Source: an uncultured Actinomycetes bacterium
Lineage (GTDB): Bacteria; Actinomycetota; Thermoleophilia; Solirubrobacterales; Solirubrobacteraceae
Assembly (NCBI GenBank): GCA_937888775.1
Contig: CALAQT010000302.1
Span: 1 to 6,406 of the forward strand
Direction of reading: 5' to 3'
Length of the DNA: 6,406 nucleotides
In this document: positions 1 to 6,187 of the stretch, in pieces
Layout: every line of letters begins with the position of its first letter
Numbering within the stretch: the first letter of the stretch is position 1
Notes under the pieces: model-generated
Database searches by the model: none
What the model was told of the DNA's origin: nothing
The model's input: only the letters and a program-made list of their open reading frames with translations
Translations under genes and position numbers: made by a program

Positions 1-358
1 ACCTCGCTCAGCGAAGACAGACGTCCCGCAAGCCACGGTCGAGCCGAAGGGGTGTCAACGAGTTTCGGCTGTGACCGCGCCCGCCGGAACGAGACGCTCG
101 CTCGGTCGCGCACGGGACAACTTCCCCGACCCGGCCAGCGCTCGTAAGGACGCAGCTAGCAAATCCACGAAAACGGGAGCCCGGTCAAGGCCGGCGATCG
201 CTGCTGCTGCGGACGAGCTGCGGCAGCCCGGCATCAACGTCGATCGGCTGCCCCTTCGCTGAAGGACCGGCTGTCTCCCGGACGGTCACCGCGCTGCCCC
301 TCCCGGTGCGTTGCAGCAGTCTCGGGCAGTCGGATCGAGCCGCTCGAGACGGGTGCTC
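1..358. other. No supportable gene
   Basis: Several short overlapping frames exist on both strands, but none has a recognisable domain, signal peptide or convincing ribosome binding site. They look like the open frames expected in GC-rich DNA. The only structure I see is a 12-base match (positions 5-16, CGCTCAGCGAAG) to the inside of the terminal repeat of the transposon-like element at 1822-2092. The right edge may contain decayed 5' sequence of the broken gene that follows, but I cannot read its protein here. Confidence 0.5.
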
Positions 359-441
359 TGGAACGGGAGCAGAACTCTCGGCGGAACCCCAGCAGGTCGC
401 AGCCATGCTCTTGGTTTCGTTCCGGCGCGACGTAGATTTCC

Positions 442-1254
442 GTGACGATTTCGCGTTTCAGCCAGACCACGTGGCACCAGTGTCCCGCTGGATCGTTCTC
501 GCAGTCGTTCAACACCGCGTCGGTGGCCTCGGGATCGTCCGTGCCGCTCGTGATGTGGGCGCGCGATGCCGCGTACGACTATTCAGCGGGGGCGTATCTG
601 TCGTCGTCGGTGACCAAGTACGTGAACATCGACAACGGCCCCGTGACCGTGAGCATGTCCGGGCCGACGGACGCGCCCACGACAGCTGGCGTGCAGTACG
701 TCACCGCCACCGCGGTGGCTGGGCCATCGGGTGTGGGCGGCCTCTCCTGCTCGCTGAACGGTGCGCCCGCCGGGTGGTACCCCGGGTCGAGTGCGCGCGT
801 GGCGGTGCAGAATCTCGGACCCAACTCCGTGACGTGTTCGGCGGCCAACAACGCTCGCGACGCCGCGGGCAACCAGGCGTGGTCCGCGCCTGCGTCGTGG
901 GCGCTCAGCATCCGTCAGCCCACGACGGCTGCGCTCTCGTTCGGCTCGCGGATCCTCGACGCGCTTCGGTGCGCGGGCGTGAAGGAGCGGGTGAAGGTTC
1001 CTGCGAAGTGGGTGGTCATCCGACGGCATGGCAAGCGCGTGAAGGTGAAGCGGCGGGCGCATACGAAGCTTGTGAAGGTGACGCGCTGTCATCCGCGCAT
1101 CGTTCGTGTCCGGGTTCGCGTCAAGGTCAAAGGGCATTGGTTGGCGGTGGCGGTCCGAGCGGCTGGCTCGGCTACCGCACACCGTCCAGCTGAGCACGTG
1201 GCGAGCGCGCCATGGCGCTACCGCGAAGGTCGTTGGCTGGCTGGGTACACGTGA
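442..1254 (+). pseudogene. Ig-like surface/secreted protein, N-proximal fragment (frameshifted)
   Basis: This is the first readable part of a broken gene; function unknown. From a GTG at 442 the frame gives an Ig-like beta-sandwich at about residues 66-157, with a likely disulfide pair (C103, C132). A very basic Lys/Arg/Val-rich stretch follows at about 176-233 (for example RRHGKRVKVKRRAHTK). The start is not believable as a native N-terminus. There is no signal peptide, a TAG lies 9 bases upstream, and protein-like sequence seems to continue upstream in other frames: frame 2 at 380-424 reads GGTPAGRSHALGFVP, and a few codons near 429-441 read RDVDF. The meaningful frame ends near 1140 (...KGHW); beyond that, coding sense passes to the next frame, so the last 35 or so residues up to the stop at 1254 are out-of-frame read-through. 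The layout resembles large secreted proteins I associate with Solirubrobacter-like bacteria, from memory only. It could instead be an intact gene carrying sequencing errors. Confidence 0.7.
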
Positions 1255-1807
1255 TGGCGTTGCGCTTGCCGGGCAGAGCGTCCAAATCCTGACGGCACCC
1301 GACAACGGCCTGAGCGCGTTCGCGCAGGCGGCGGCGACGACCACCAACGCAGACGGTGTATGGAGCGCGACGCTGCAGGCCGGGCCTTCCCGGCTCGTCG
1401 AGGCGGTGTATGGCGGTGGGAGCACGGTCGAGCCGGCGAGCTCGGGGCAGGTGCGGCTGATCGTTCCGGCGCTCGTCAGGCTCGCGATCAGGCCGCGGCG
1501 GACCCATTGGTGGCGCTCGCCGCGCAGCCCGGGAACGATTCAGCTCGCCGGGCGAGTGCTCGGCGGCTACATCCCAGGAGCGGATCAGCAGCTGCTGCGT
1601 CTACGAATCGGCGTGGTCGGGATCCGGGGGGTTCAGAGCACGATCGGGATCCCGGACATCGCGCCCGACGGCCGGTTCCACACCACCTGGACGCCAGCGC
1701 CCGGGAACGGGACGGTGCATTTCTGGTTCGCAGTTTCGACGCTCCACGAGGCGGATTTTCCATTTGCGCCGGCGTCCTCGCGGCGCGTGGACGTGATTGT
1801 CCGATGA
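1106..1807 (+). pseudogene. Ig-like surface/secreted protein, C-terminal fragment (same broken gene)
   Basis: This continues the preceding fragment in the next reading frame. Coding sense is taken over at about 1166-1170 (RLPHTVQLSTW). The ATG at 1106 is an artefact, because residues 1-20 are out-of-frame translation of the basic stretch. Two beta-sandwich repeats are visible. One covers about residues 33-121 and includes GWLGTRDGVALAGQSVQIL and GPSRLVEAVYGG. The other covers about 124-233 and includes AGRVLGGYIPG, LRLRIGVVGI, DGRFHTTW and a terminal SSRRVDVIVR before TGA at 1805-1807. Both have the look of bacterial Ig-like or carbohydrate-binding-like modules. The segment around residues 135-143 (WWRSPRSPG) and the extra residues near 158-163 look like small indel scars. 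The stop lies 14 bp before a transposon-like element, so the insertion itself did not break the gene. Enzymatic function is unlikely. Confidence 0.7.
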
Positions 1808-1816
1808 GCCGCACGG

Positions 1817-1821
1817 CAGGT
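1817..1821 (+). repeat. Target-site duplication, left copy (CAGGT)
   Basis: CAGGT directly abuts the left terminal repeat at 1822 and matches the five bases after the right terminal repeat (2093-2097). This marks a transposition event. An alternative reading is a 4-bp duplication (CAGG), with the T belonging to the element end. Confidence 0.65.
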
Positions 1822-1847
1822 TGTTGCCGCTCAGCGAAGTTGTGCAT
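1822..1847 (+). repeat. Left terminal inverted repeat (26 bp)
   Basis: It begins TGTTGCCGCTCAGCGAAG and is the exact reverse complement of 2067-2092. Similarity continues inward for a few more bases: (G/A)TGAAA follows in both arms. Confidence 0.85.
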
Positions 1848-1852
1848 GTGAA

Positions 1853-1899
1853 ACGTAGTTGAACCCCGTAGTTGTGTTTGTGCAACGTAGTTGGACCCC
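1853..1899 (+). repeat. Subterminal 32-bp-spaced repeats, copy set A
   Basis: ACGTAGTTGAACCCC (1853-1867) and ACGTAGTTGGACCCC (1885-1899) start exactly 32 bp apart. A partial GTAGTTG copy lies between them at about 1868-1874. The spacing is about three helical turns, so the copies lie on the same DNA face, as expected for transposase binding sites at an IS end. The same pair recurs at 2128-2174. Confidence 0.75.
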
Positions 1900-2066
1900 C
1901 AGCACCACGATTGCCTGGAAATATGGGCGATCCGGGACTTGGCGAGTCGCTCTCAGACCTCTTCGCCGGGTGGATACAGGGCCGCAACTGCACGCGTGTT
2001 ACCCCTCGATACCTCAGTCGATGCCTCGAATCCGCCGAGATGGCGGGGTGGGAAAGTAGCTTTCAT

Positions 2067-2092
2067 ATGCACAACTTCGCTGAGCGGCAACA
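2067..2092 (-). repeat. Right terminal inverted repeat (26 bp)
   Basis: It ends GCTGAGCGGCAACA on the plus strand and is the exact reverse complement of 1822-1847. On the minus strand it continues into TGAAAGCTACTTTCCCACCCC, a diverged form of the left-end subterminal repeat. Confidence 0.85.
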
Positions 2093-2107
2093 CAGGTGTT
2101 GCCGCTC
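2082..2107. repeat. Head-to-head junction palindrome (11-bp arms, CAGG loop)
   Basis: GAGCGGCAACA, CAGG, TGTTGCCGCTC: the right end of the 271-bp element faces the start of the second end at 2097 with only four bases between. It could form a strong hairpin in DNA or RNA. No U-run follows on either strand, so I do not call it an intrinsic terminator. Confidence 0.8.
2093..2097 (+). repeat. Target-site duplication, right copy (CAGGT)
   Basis: CAGGT follows the right terminal repeat directly and matches 1817-1821. Its last T is also the first base of the second transposon end, so the target site straddled the tip of a pre-existing element end. Confidence 0.65.
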
Positions 2108-2174
2108 CCGATAGTTTCCCATTTGAAACGTAGTTGGACCCCGTAGTTTGCAATGTGACAAGTAGTTGGATCCC
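2097..2174 (+). mobile_element. Second, diverged transposon end (solo remnant)
   Basis: This stretch aligns almost end to end with 1822-1900. TGTTGCCGCTC is followed by a diverged segment, then TGAAACGTAGTTGGACCCC, a half copy CCGTAGTTTG, and AGTAGTTGGATCCC. The full repeats at 2128-2142 and 2160-2174 are again 32 bp apart, as in the first element. No matching inverted right end and no transposase are visible downstream to the window edge, so it is probably a leftover end of a deleted or decayed relative. Its sequence differs from the first element by several substitutions, so it is not a fresh duplicate. Confidence 0.65.
2128..2174 (+). repeat. Subterminal 32-bp-spaced repeats, copy set B
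   Basis: ACGTAGTTGGACCCC at 2128-2142 and AAGTAGTTGGATCCC at 2160-2174 start 32 bp apart. They have the same arrangement as 1853-1899 within the first element, offset by 275 bp. They are likely transposase binding sites of the second end. Confidence 0.7.
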
Positions 2175-3027
2175 GCCGGGCGATCGCGGTGGAGCATGGC
2201 GTCGGCTGAAGGGACGGTGCTGGCACTGCAGTCCTGCCGTGGATGACTTGCGCGCCGGGAATGCGGGAGCCCGCTCGTCTGGCGAGAAAACCGCCGCTGC
2301 GCGTTCGCGGCTGTCGCCGCACCGCTCCGACGCCACGAACGAGAGCGCATCGGCTGGGCGCTTGGGCTCCTGCTGGTCGTCCATCTGAACCGTCGCCCGC
2401 GCACCCAAATTCAACACCGGGATCTGAGCAGTGACGTGAGCGCCCGTCGGCGACGAGAGCGAGAGCGTCGTGCGCTAACTGGCCTGCGGGTATCGGATGA
2501 TCAGCAAGCGCCTGGGCGACAGCCGCTCCAGCGGCGGACCAGTTGTCCCGCGGCAGCGGGTCTGACGACTGCTTCTGGGCGATTGCGAGCGTCTGGGAAA
2601 TTGCCGCCTTTGCTAGCTGACTGGGGTCGGAGCCGATCGGCAGTAAGCGGTCGGGGATCTCCGAGGGCCTCCACGGGGCGCTTGCTGTAACGCGCTGGTT
2701 CAGTTAGCACCAAGCGGCATCGGCTCCTGCAATCGCCGCCAAGGAGCAGCGTCAGCGCCGCGGGCTCGCAGGCTGCTGAGATTGGTCAGATGCGCAACTG
2801 ACGGATTGCACTGCTGCTCCGTCGCGGGAATGCAGCAGCGAGTCCGCGGTCGAGCCGCGCTGTCGAGGCTCGTCCCTGCGAGAGCGAGGTCGACGTCGGC
2901 GCGGACTACCGGGTCGACCCGATCGCTAGTCCGGCTTCCAACCACCAAGGTCGAACTGGCTTGCAAACGCGACGAGCTTGCGTGAACACGAGAGGCGGGC
3001 ATCGGCGGGGTTCGGTAGCGATTCGGT
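2175..3027. other. Gene-free stretch between transposon remnant and operon end
   Basis: Both strands have frames up to about 100 codons, but I see no domain, signal peptide, membrane segment or convincing ribosome binding site, and the translations are rich in Arg, Ser and Ala as shadows usually are. I found no tRNA, CRISPR pattern or right-hand transposon end. This may be decayed sequence of earlier accessory genes. The minus-strand operon ends at 3028, and I see no hairpin plus U-run just beyond it. Confidence 0.5.
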
Positions 3028-4182
3028 TTACGCGGCTGGCGGGGCGGTCGTGAACGTCAGCGTGCTCTCGTAGTCACCGGCGCTGGCGTCAGCGGGGATG
3101 ACCACTGTCAGCGACTTGGTGGCACCCGAGTCCGTGTTGAAATCCCATTCGCCTTGTCCGGTGCCCGGGGGCGCGTTCTCGATCGTGGCGGGCGTCGCGC
3201 TGAGGGTCTGCGCTGGCGCTGGCACCGGCCCGGTGCTGGGGGGGTTACCGGTTGCGGCGGTCGCGATGATCGGGGTCAGCGTGAGTGACCCGCCGGTTCC
3301 GGCAGCGGAGGTAGAGCCGTTGACGGTCGGGGCGCTGGCGGCGACGGTCACGCTGTAGCCGGCGTTGCTGCCCGTCGCGTCGGTGACGCTCCATGCGCCG
3401 ACCGCCGTGCTCACCGTCTGGTTGCGTCCGGTCAGCTTCGCGCTGAATGGGGTGATTGGCGGCGCGGTGATCGACATCGAGGTGGTGCAGTGCGGGGTGG
3501 TGACCGTGTCGTTGATCATCGTCACGGCACCGTCGCGCGCCAATGCTCGACCGGCGATCGTGATGCCGTCGCCCATCGAGATCGACGTCGAGGCCAGGAT
3601 CGTGCCGGTGAGGAGCGAAGACGCGCCGAGCGTCGCGGAGCTGCCGACCTGCCAGAAGACGTTGCACGCCTGCGCTCCACCAGCGAGGTTGACCTGGCTT
3701 CCCGCCGCCGTGCCCAGCGTGGAGCCGGCCTGGAGGATGAACACAGCGGCCGAATTGCCCTGCGCATCGAGCGTGAGCGTCCCCGCTAGAGTGAGCGCCG
3801 CCCCGGCTGCGTAAACGCCGGGGGTGAGCGTGACACCGCCGAGGTCCCCGAGAATCGGCACCGCCGGAGCTCGCCCGGCAGCATCTGCGTACGCGGTCGC
3901 GGTGTCAGCGTGTGCCTGAACGGCGGTCGCGTCGTCCGCGTGCAGCGTCCCGTTGATCGTTCCGGGTGGAAAGCCCGTCACGGCCGTTCCCGGGCTCACC
4001 CCGAGATCACCGTTGACCGTCGACACGCCGGCGCTGGTCACCGTCGAGCCGCCGAGGACCGCGAAGCTGCCGGCCGCGCCGAGGACAACCGGTGCTGGTG
4101 CCGCCTGCGCGTCGCCGGCGAGCGACCCCGGCGCCACGAGCCAGCTGACGGCGACCGCGCCCACGATGCAACGGAACGACAT
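3028..4182 (-). CDS. Secreted DUF3494 (ice-binding-like) protein with C-terminal WxL-like domain
   Basis: The predicted protein has 384 residues. Residues 1-28 form a signal peptide (basic MSFR, a hydrophobic core, cleavage near AQA). Residues 32-228 are a DUF3494/ice-binding-like beta-solenoid, shown by the family signatures LGAAGSFAVLGGSTVT, NGDLGVSPGTAVTGFPPG, GDLGGVTLTPGVY, LTLDAQGNSAAVFILQAGS, CNVFWQVGSSATLG and GRALARDGAVT; C173 and C232 may pair. Residues 236-384 are a WxL-like domain closely matching the product of 5510-6097: both share NQTV(x3)AVGAW, a W-D-F motif (W346) and GATKSL. The role is probably a cell-surface protein. Family members bind ice in some organisms, but many are uncharacterised and may act in adhesion. 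I chose ATG 4182 because AAAGGA lies 8 bases upstream and a proper signal peptide follows. The frame stays open to ATGs at 4206 and 4431, but that extension is a DUF916 remnant. The domain calls are strong; the function is inferred. Confidence 0.85.
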   Translation of the reverse strand: MSFRCIVGAVAVSWLVAPGSLAGDAQAAPAPVVLGAAGSFAVLGGSTVTSAGVSTVNGDLGVSPGTAVTGFPPGTINGTLHADDATAVQAHADTATAYADAAGRAPAVPILGDLGGVTLTPGVYAAGAALTLAGTLTLDAQGNSAAVFILQAGSTLGTAAGSQVNLAGGAQACNVFWQVGSSATLGASSLLTGTILASTSISMGDGITIAGRALARDGAVTMINDTVTTPHCTTSMSITAPPITPFSAKLTGRNQTVSTAVGAWSVTDATGSNAGYSVTVAASAPTVNGSTSAAGTGGSLTLTPIIATAATGNPPSTGPVPAPAQTLSATPATIENAPPGTGQGEWDFNTDSGATKSLTVVIPADASAGDYESTLTFTTAPPAA

Positions 4183-4190
4183 TCCGAGGT

Positions 4191-4196
4191 TCCTTT
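4191..4196 (-). promoter_or_regulatory. Ribosome binding site deciding the start of the DUF3494-WxL gene
   Basis: AAAGGA on the minus strand lies 8 bases before the ATG at 4182. The upstream in-frame ATG at 4431 has no comparable site, and the ATG at 4206 has only a weak GGCGG-like stretch. This supports a start that gives a normal signal peptide. Confidence 0.6.
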
Positions 4197-4206
4197 GCGT
4201 TGTCAT

Positions 4207-4371
4207 GCCAACCGCCTTGGCGGAGCGTAGTGCGAGTTTCCAGACAGCGAGTGGGAGCGCCGCCGCCGCGTTGATGGCGACGATCGCGGCGTAGGCCGAC
4301 ACGCGGGTGCTTCGCGCCGGGATCCTCGCGGTGAAGGGAGGATCAGGCGCGTAGCGCGATCGAGCTAGACG
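4207..4371 (-). pseudogene. Remnant of a second DUF916/WxLIP gene
   Basis: Read in the same frame as the downstream gene, this stretch encodes RLARSRYAPDPP, then FTARIPARSTRVSAYAAIV, then AINAAAALPLAVWKLALRS. These line up in order with parts of the complete DUF916 protein next door: WLRLSAGKVRVAPH, YTVRIPARATGASHYAGIV, AVNAAD, ALPLTVRLP and LRSVKLI (its residues 106-196). About 25 residues are missing after the AINAA block, along with shorter segments elsewhere. The signal peptide, most of the N-terminal domain and the membrane anchor are absent. It is probably a tandem duplicate that shrank by in-frame deletions. Because the frame remains open into the next gene, an automatic caller could fuse the two as one 467-residue protein. 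Confidence 0.7.
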
Positions 4372-4453
4372 AACGGTCCCCGGCTGTACGAGCTGAGCGG
4401 TGCATGTCCGTTCCCTGCCTGTTTCGAGCATTCGCCAGAGAGCCGCGCATGTG

Positions 4454-5485
4454 TTACGCGACCGCTGCCCGTGGACGGCGCGAGAGCCTGTAGACGGTCA
4501 CGAGGAGCGCGATCAGCAGCGCCGCTGCCGCAGCGAGCGCTATCCACACCCAGCCGGGCGTACCGGACCCGGGGGCCTGGGCGACCAGTGGCGTCTCGCG
4601 CTTGAGCTGCGCCGCCTTGGCAGCGGTGAACGCGATCGTCTGGTCGATCTTGATCACCGCAGAGCCCTTCGGGCTGATCGTGCCGACCACGCGGTAGGTG
4701 CCCGGGGTCGGCGTGCCCGGCCAGGCGATGCGGTAGTTCAGGCCGCCCACGGGGAACAGCTGCCCGAGCGTGGAAGCGGAGGTGAGGATCGTGCGGGCGC
4801 CCCGCAGCACGCGCAGCTTAACCCGGGCGCTCTGGGTCAGCTCGGTCCCGCCGGGAAGCAGCCCGAGCACCAGGCCCGCCCCGATCGGCTCGACGATCAG
4901 CTTCACCGAGCGCAGCGACAGGCTGCGCGACAGCGGGCCGGGGAGGCGGACCGTCAGCGGCAGCGCTTGTCGGCTGATCTGGTAGAAGGTGACCGCCCGT
5001 CCCTTGGCCTTACCGTGGGCGATTGGGTGGGAGAAGTCAGCGGCGTTGACCGCGACGATCCCGGCGTAATGCGAGGCGCCCGTGGCCCTGGCGGGGATAC
5101 GCACCGTGTAGGCGACTTGGCGCGCGGCGTGGGGTGCCACACGCACCTTCCCTGCGCTGAGGCGCAGCCACCGGCCGGCGCCTGACACCCGGGTGGTCAC
5201 AAAGTCCGCGTTGCCGTTGCTGGCGTTGTCGATATCGGCGCGCTGCAGGATCACGACGATCGGGTGCCGCGATAGGTTGCGGACGCTGACCGCGCCGTGG
5301 ACGACGTGACCGGGCTTACCGTGCAGGTGGATCGAGCTGGTCGCCCCGACCGGGGACAGCGCGAACGCCACCGGCGCGGGGGCGGGAGCCGCGGCGAGCG
5401 CCGGCGCCGCCGCGAGTGCGGCGAGCGCCAGCGCAGCCGGCAGGGCCTTGACCCCAGCGTGAAGACGCGAGTTGATCATCATCAT
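4454..5485 (-). CDS. DUF916/WxL-interacting-type membrane-anchored surface protein
   Basis: The predicted protein has 343 residues. A signal peptide covers about residues 1-33 (hydrophobic alanine-rich core, cleavage after ALA). A DUF916-like immunoglobulin-fold domain follows at about 40-147: FALSPVG, HGKPGHVVHGAVSVRNLS, GRWLRLS and YTVRIPARATGASHYAGIVAV match the usual pattern of a glycine-bounded N-x-S strand, a W-x-x-L strand and a V-x-(I/V)-P strand. A second beta-rich region lies at about 165-288, in the place of DUF3324 in firmicute homologues. After a Pro/Gly linker comes one membrane helix (about 311-332) and a short basic tail (RLSRRPR). In Firmicutes such WxLIP proteins bind peptidoglycan and partner WxL proteins. 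It lies 24 bp after a WxL-like gene and upstream of a second one, which fits that role. Three consecutive ATGs (5485, 5482, 5479) are possible starts; GAGGG lies rather far upstream at about 5500-5504. Confidence 0.8.
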   Translation of the reverse strand: MMMINSRLHAGVKALPAALALAALAAAPALAAAPAPAPVAFALSPVGATSSIHLHGKPGHVVHGAVSVRNLSRHPIVVILQRADIDNASNGNADFVTTRVSGAGRWLRLSAGKVRVAPHAARQVAYTVRIPARATGASHYAGIVAVNAADFSHPIAHGKAKGRAVTFYQISRQALPLTVRLPGPLSRSLSLRSVKLIVEPIGAGLVLGLLPGGTELTQSARVKLRVLRGARTILTSASTLGQLFPVGGLNYRIAWPGTPTPGTYRVVGTISPKGSAVIKIDQTIAFTAAKAAQLKRETPLVAQAPGSGTPGWVWIALAAAAALLIALLVTVYRLSRRPRAAVA

Positions 5486-5509
5486 GGTTGGGGCGTCTGG
5501 CCCTCGGGA

Positions 5510-6097
5510 TTACGCGCCCGCGGCGATCGTGTACGTCAGCGTGTCGACGTAGGCGCCGGGAACTGCGTCACCGGGGATGGTGATCGCCAGACTCTTGGTC
5601 GCGCCGCCGTCGGCCGCGAAGTCCCACTGTCCGGCACCGGTGGCCGCAGCCGCACTGTCGATCGAGGCGGCCGTCGCTCCCAGCGCAACCGGCGTTGCAA
5701 CCGCCACTGGCCCCGCGGTGAGGACAGGGTTGTTGGGATCGGCGGTCGCGGTGGTCGGCGTCAGCGAGAGCCAGGTGGTGCCGAGGCTGCCGGCAATCGA
5801 CGTACCCGCGATGGTCGGAGCGCCTGCCGAGACGGTCACGTGGTAAGCGGCCGCGTCACCAACCGCGTCGTTGACGTACCAAGCGCCCACGGCCGCGTGG
5901 ACGGTCTGGTTGACGCCGGACAGCGTACCGGTGAACGCCGTGATCGTCGGGGCGAGTTCTGACAGCGAGCCGGCGGTCAGGGTTCCGGTCGCGTTGGTGG
6001 TATCAGCCTGCGCCGCCATCGGCGCGAGCGCTAACGCAGATGCCGCGGCCAGTCCGATCGCCGCCCGCGTGAGTCTTAATGTTGAGAACTTATACAT
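5510..6097 (-). CDS. Secreted WxL-like domain protein
   Basis: The predicted protein has 195 residues. A signal peptide covers 1-31 (MYKFSTLRLTR, a hydrophobic alanine-rich core, cleavage near AQA). The whole mature part is one beta-rich, Thr/Ala-rich WxL-like domain. It is clearly homologous to the C-terminal domain of the protein at 3028-4182: TLSGVNQTV, AVGAWYVNDA (W73), WDF (W158), GATKSLAITIP and a final TLTYTI strand. The strict W-x-L tripeptides of firmicute WxL domains appear here as W-Y-V and W-D-F, so the family call rests on overall pattern, the Trp positions and the DUF916 neighbour. By analogy it would attach non-covalently to the cell wall and to the DUF916 protein. It is the first gene of the operon, directly behind the c-di-GMP riboswitch leader, and its start is fixed by a GGGGG-type ribosome binding site. 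Confidence 0.82.
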   Translation of the reverse strand: MYKFSTLRLTRAAIGLAAASALALAPMAAQADTTNATGTLTAGSLSELAPTITAFTGTLSGVNQTVHAAVGAWYVNDAVGDAAAYHVTVSAGAPTIAGTSIAGSLGTTWLSLTPTTATADPNNPVLTAGPVAVATPVALGATAASIDSAAAATGAGQWDFAADGGATKSLAITIPGDAVPGAYVDTLTYTIAAGA

Positions 6098-6101
6098 GGA
6101 A

Positions 6102-6109
6102 CTACCCCC
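6102..6109 (-). promoter_or_regulatory. Unusual G-run ribosome binding site of the first operon gene
   Basis: The minus strand reads TTTTTTGGGGGTAGTTCC directly before ATG 6097. GGGGGTAG replaces the usual AGGAGG-like core. The GGGGGU hexamer (6109-6104) is exactly complementary to ACCCCC (6255-6250) inside the upstream riboswitch aptamer, so it may be masked by alternative pairing. Confidence 0.55.
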
Positions 6110-6187
6110 AAAAAACTATGAGCAGAACTTCTTCAACGAATGGATCGTCAACGAAAGGGTCGGATATCAATCGCGTCCTTGCGTGAC

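Larger units (their letters stand above)
1822..2092. mobile_element. 271-bp MITE-like element, probably IS21-family derived
   Basis: The element is bounded by perfect 26-bp terminal inverted repeats (1822-1847 and 2067-2092) that start TGTTGCCGCTCAGCG. Immediate 5-bp direct repeats CAGGT lie outside (1817-1821 and 2093-2097). Inside the left end are two copies of ACGTAGTTG(A/G)ACCCC 32 bp apart. The right end carries a diverged inverted version (TGAAAGCTACTTTCCC). TG...CA termini, short target duplications and multiple subterminal repeats that serve as transposase sites are known traits of IS21-family elements, so I infer a non-autonomous derivative of that family. The interior (about 1900-2045) encodes no recognisable transposase or ATPase, and its short frames are not credible genes. 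The family assignment is uncertain; the element boundaries are read directly from the sequence. Confidence 0.75.

Noticed and set aside
583..1425. Long minus-strand open frame (280 codons) opposite the Ig-like gene
   Set aside because: Its translation is Arg/Pro/His-rich without domains, and it mirrors the plus-strand coding signal; it is a GC-driven shadow.
2082..2107. Intrinsic terminator at the 11-bp palindrome
   Set aside because: No U-run follows on either strand, and the palindrome is fully explained by two facing transposon ends.
1859..2133. Small open frames inside the 271-bp element
   Set aside because: They overlap the terminal and subterminal repeats, differ in frame, and show no transposase motifs; treated as non-coding.
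1823..2174. CRISPR-like array from the recurring GTAGTTGGACCCC units
   Set aside because: There are only two full units per block, the blocks are themselves copies of each other, and they sit at transposon ends; there are no regular spacers and no cas genes.
2700..3002. Minus-strand 100-codon open frame downstream of the operon
   Set aside because: No domain, signal peptide or ribosome site; its composition looks like random GC-rich sequence. A decayed gene cannot be excluded.
4400..5185. Plus-strand open frame (261 codons) opposite the DUF916 gene
   Set aside because: The translation is low-complexity Arg/Gly/Asp-rich with no domain, signal peptide or ribosome site; the minus strand is clearly the coding one.
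5297..5962. Plus-strand open frame (221 codons) opposite the WxL-like gene
   Set aside because: Arg/Gly-rich shadow that crosses two well-supported minus-strand genes.
6110..6115. Transcription terminator U-run in the riboswitch leader
   Set aside because: Six U's precede the ribosome site on the minus strand, but I could not find a stable hairpin directly before them, so attenuation is not supported.
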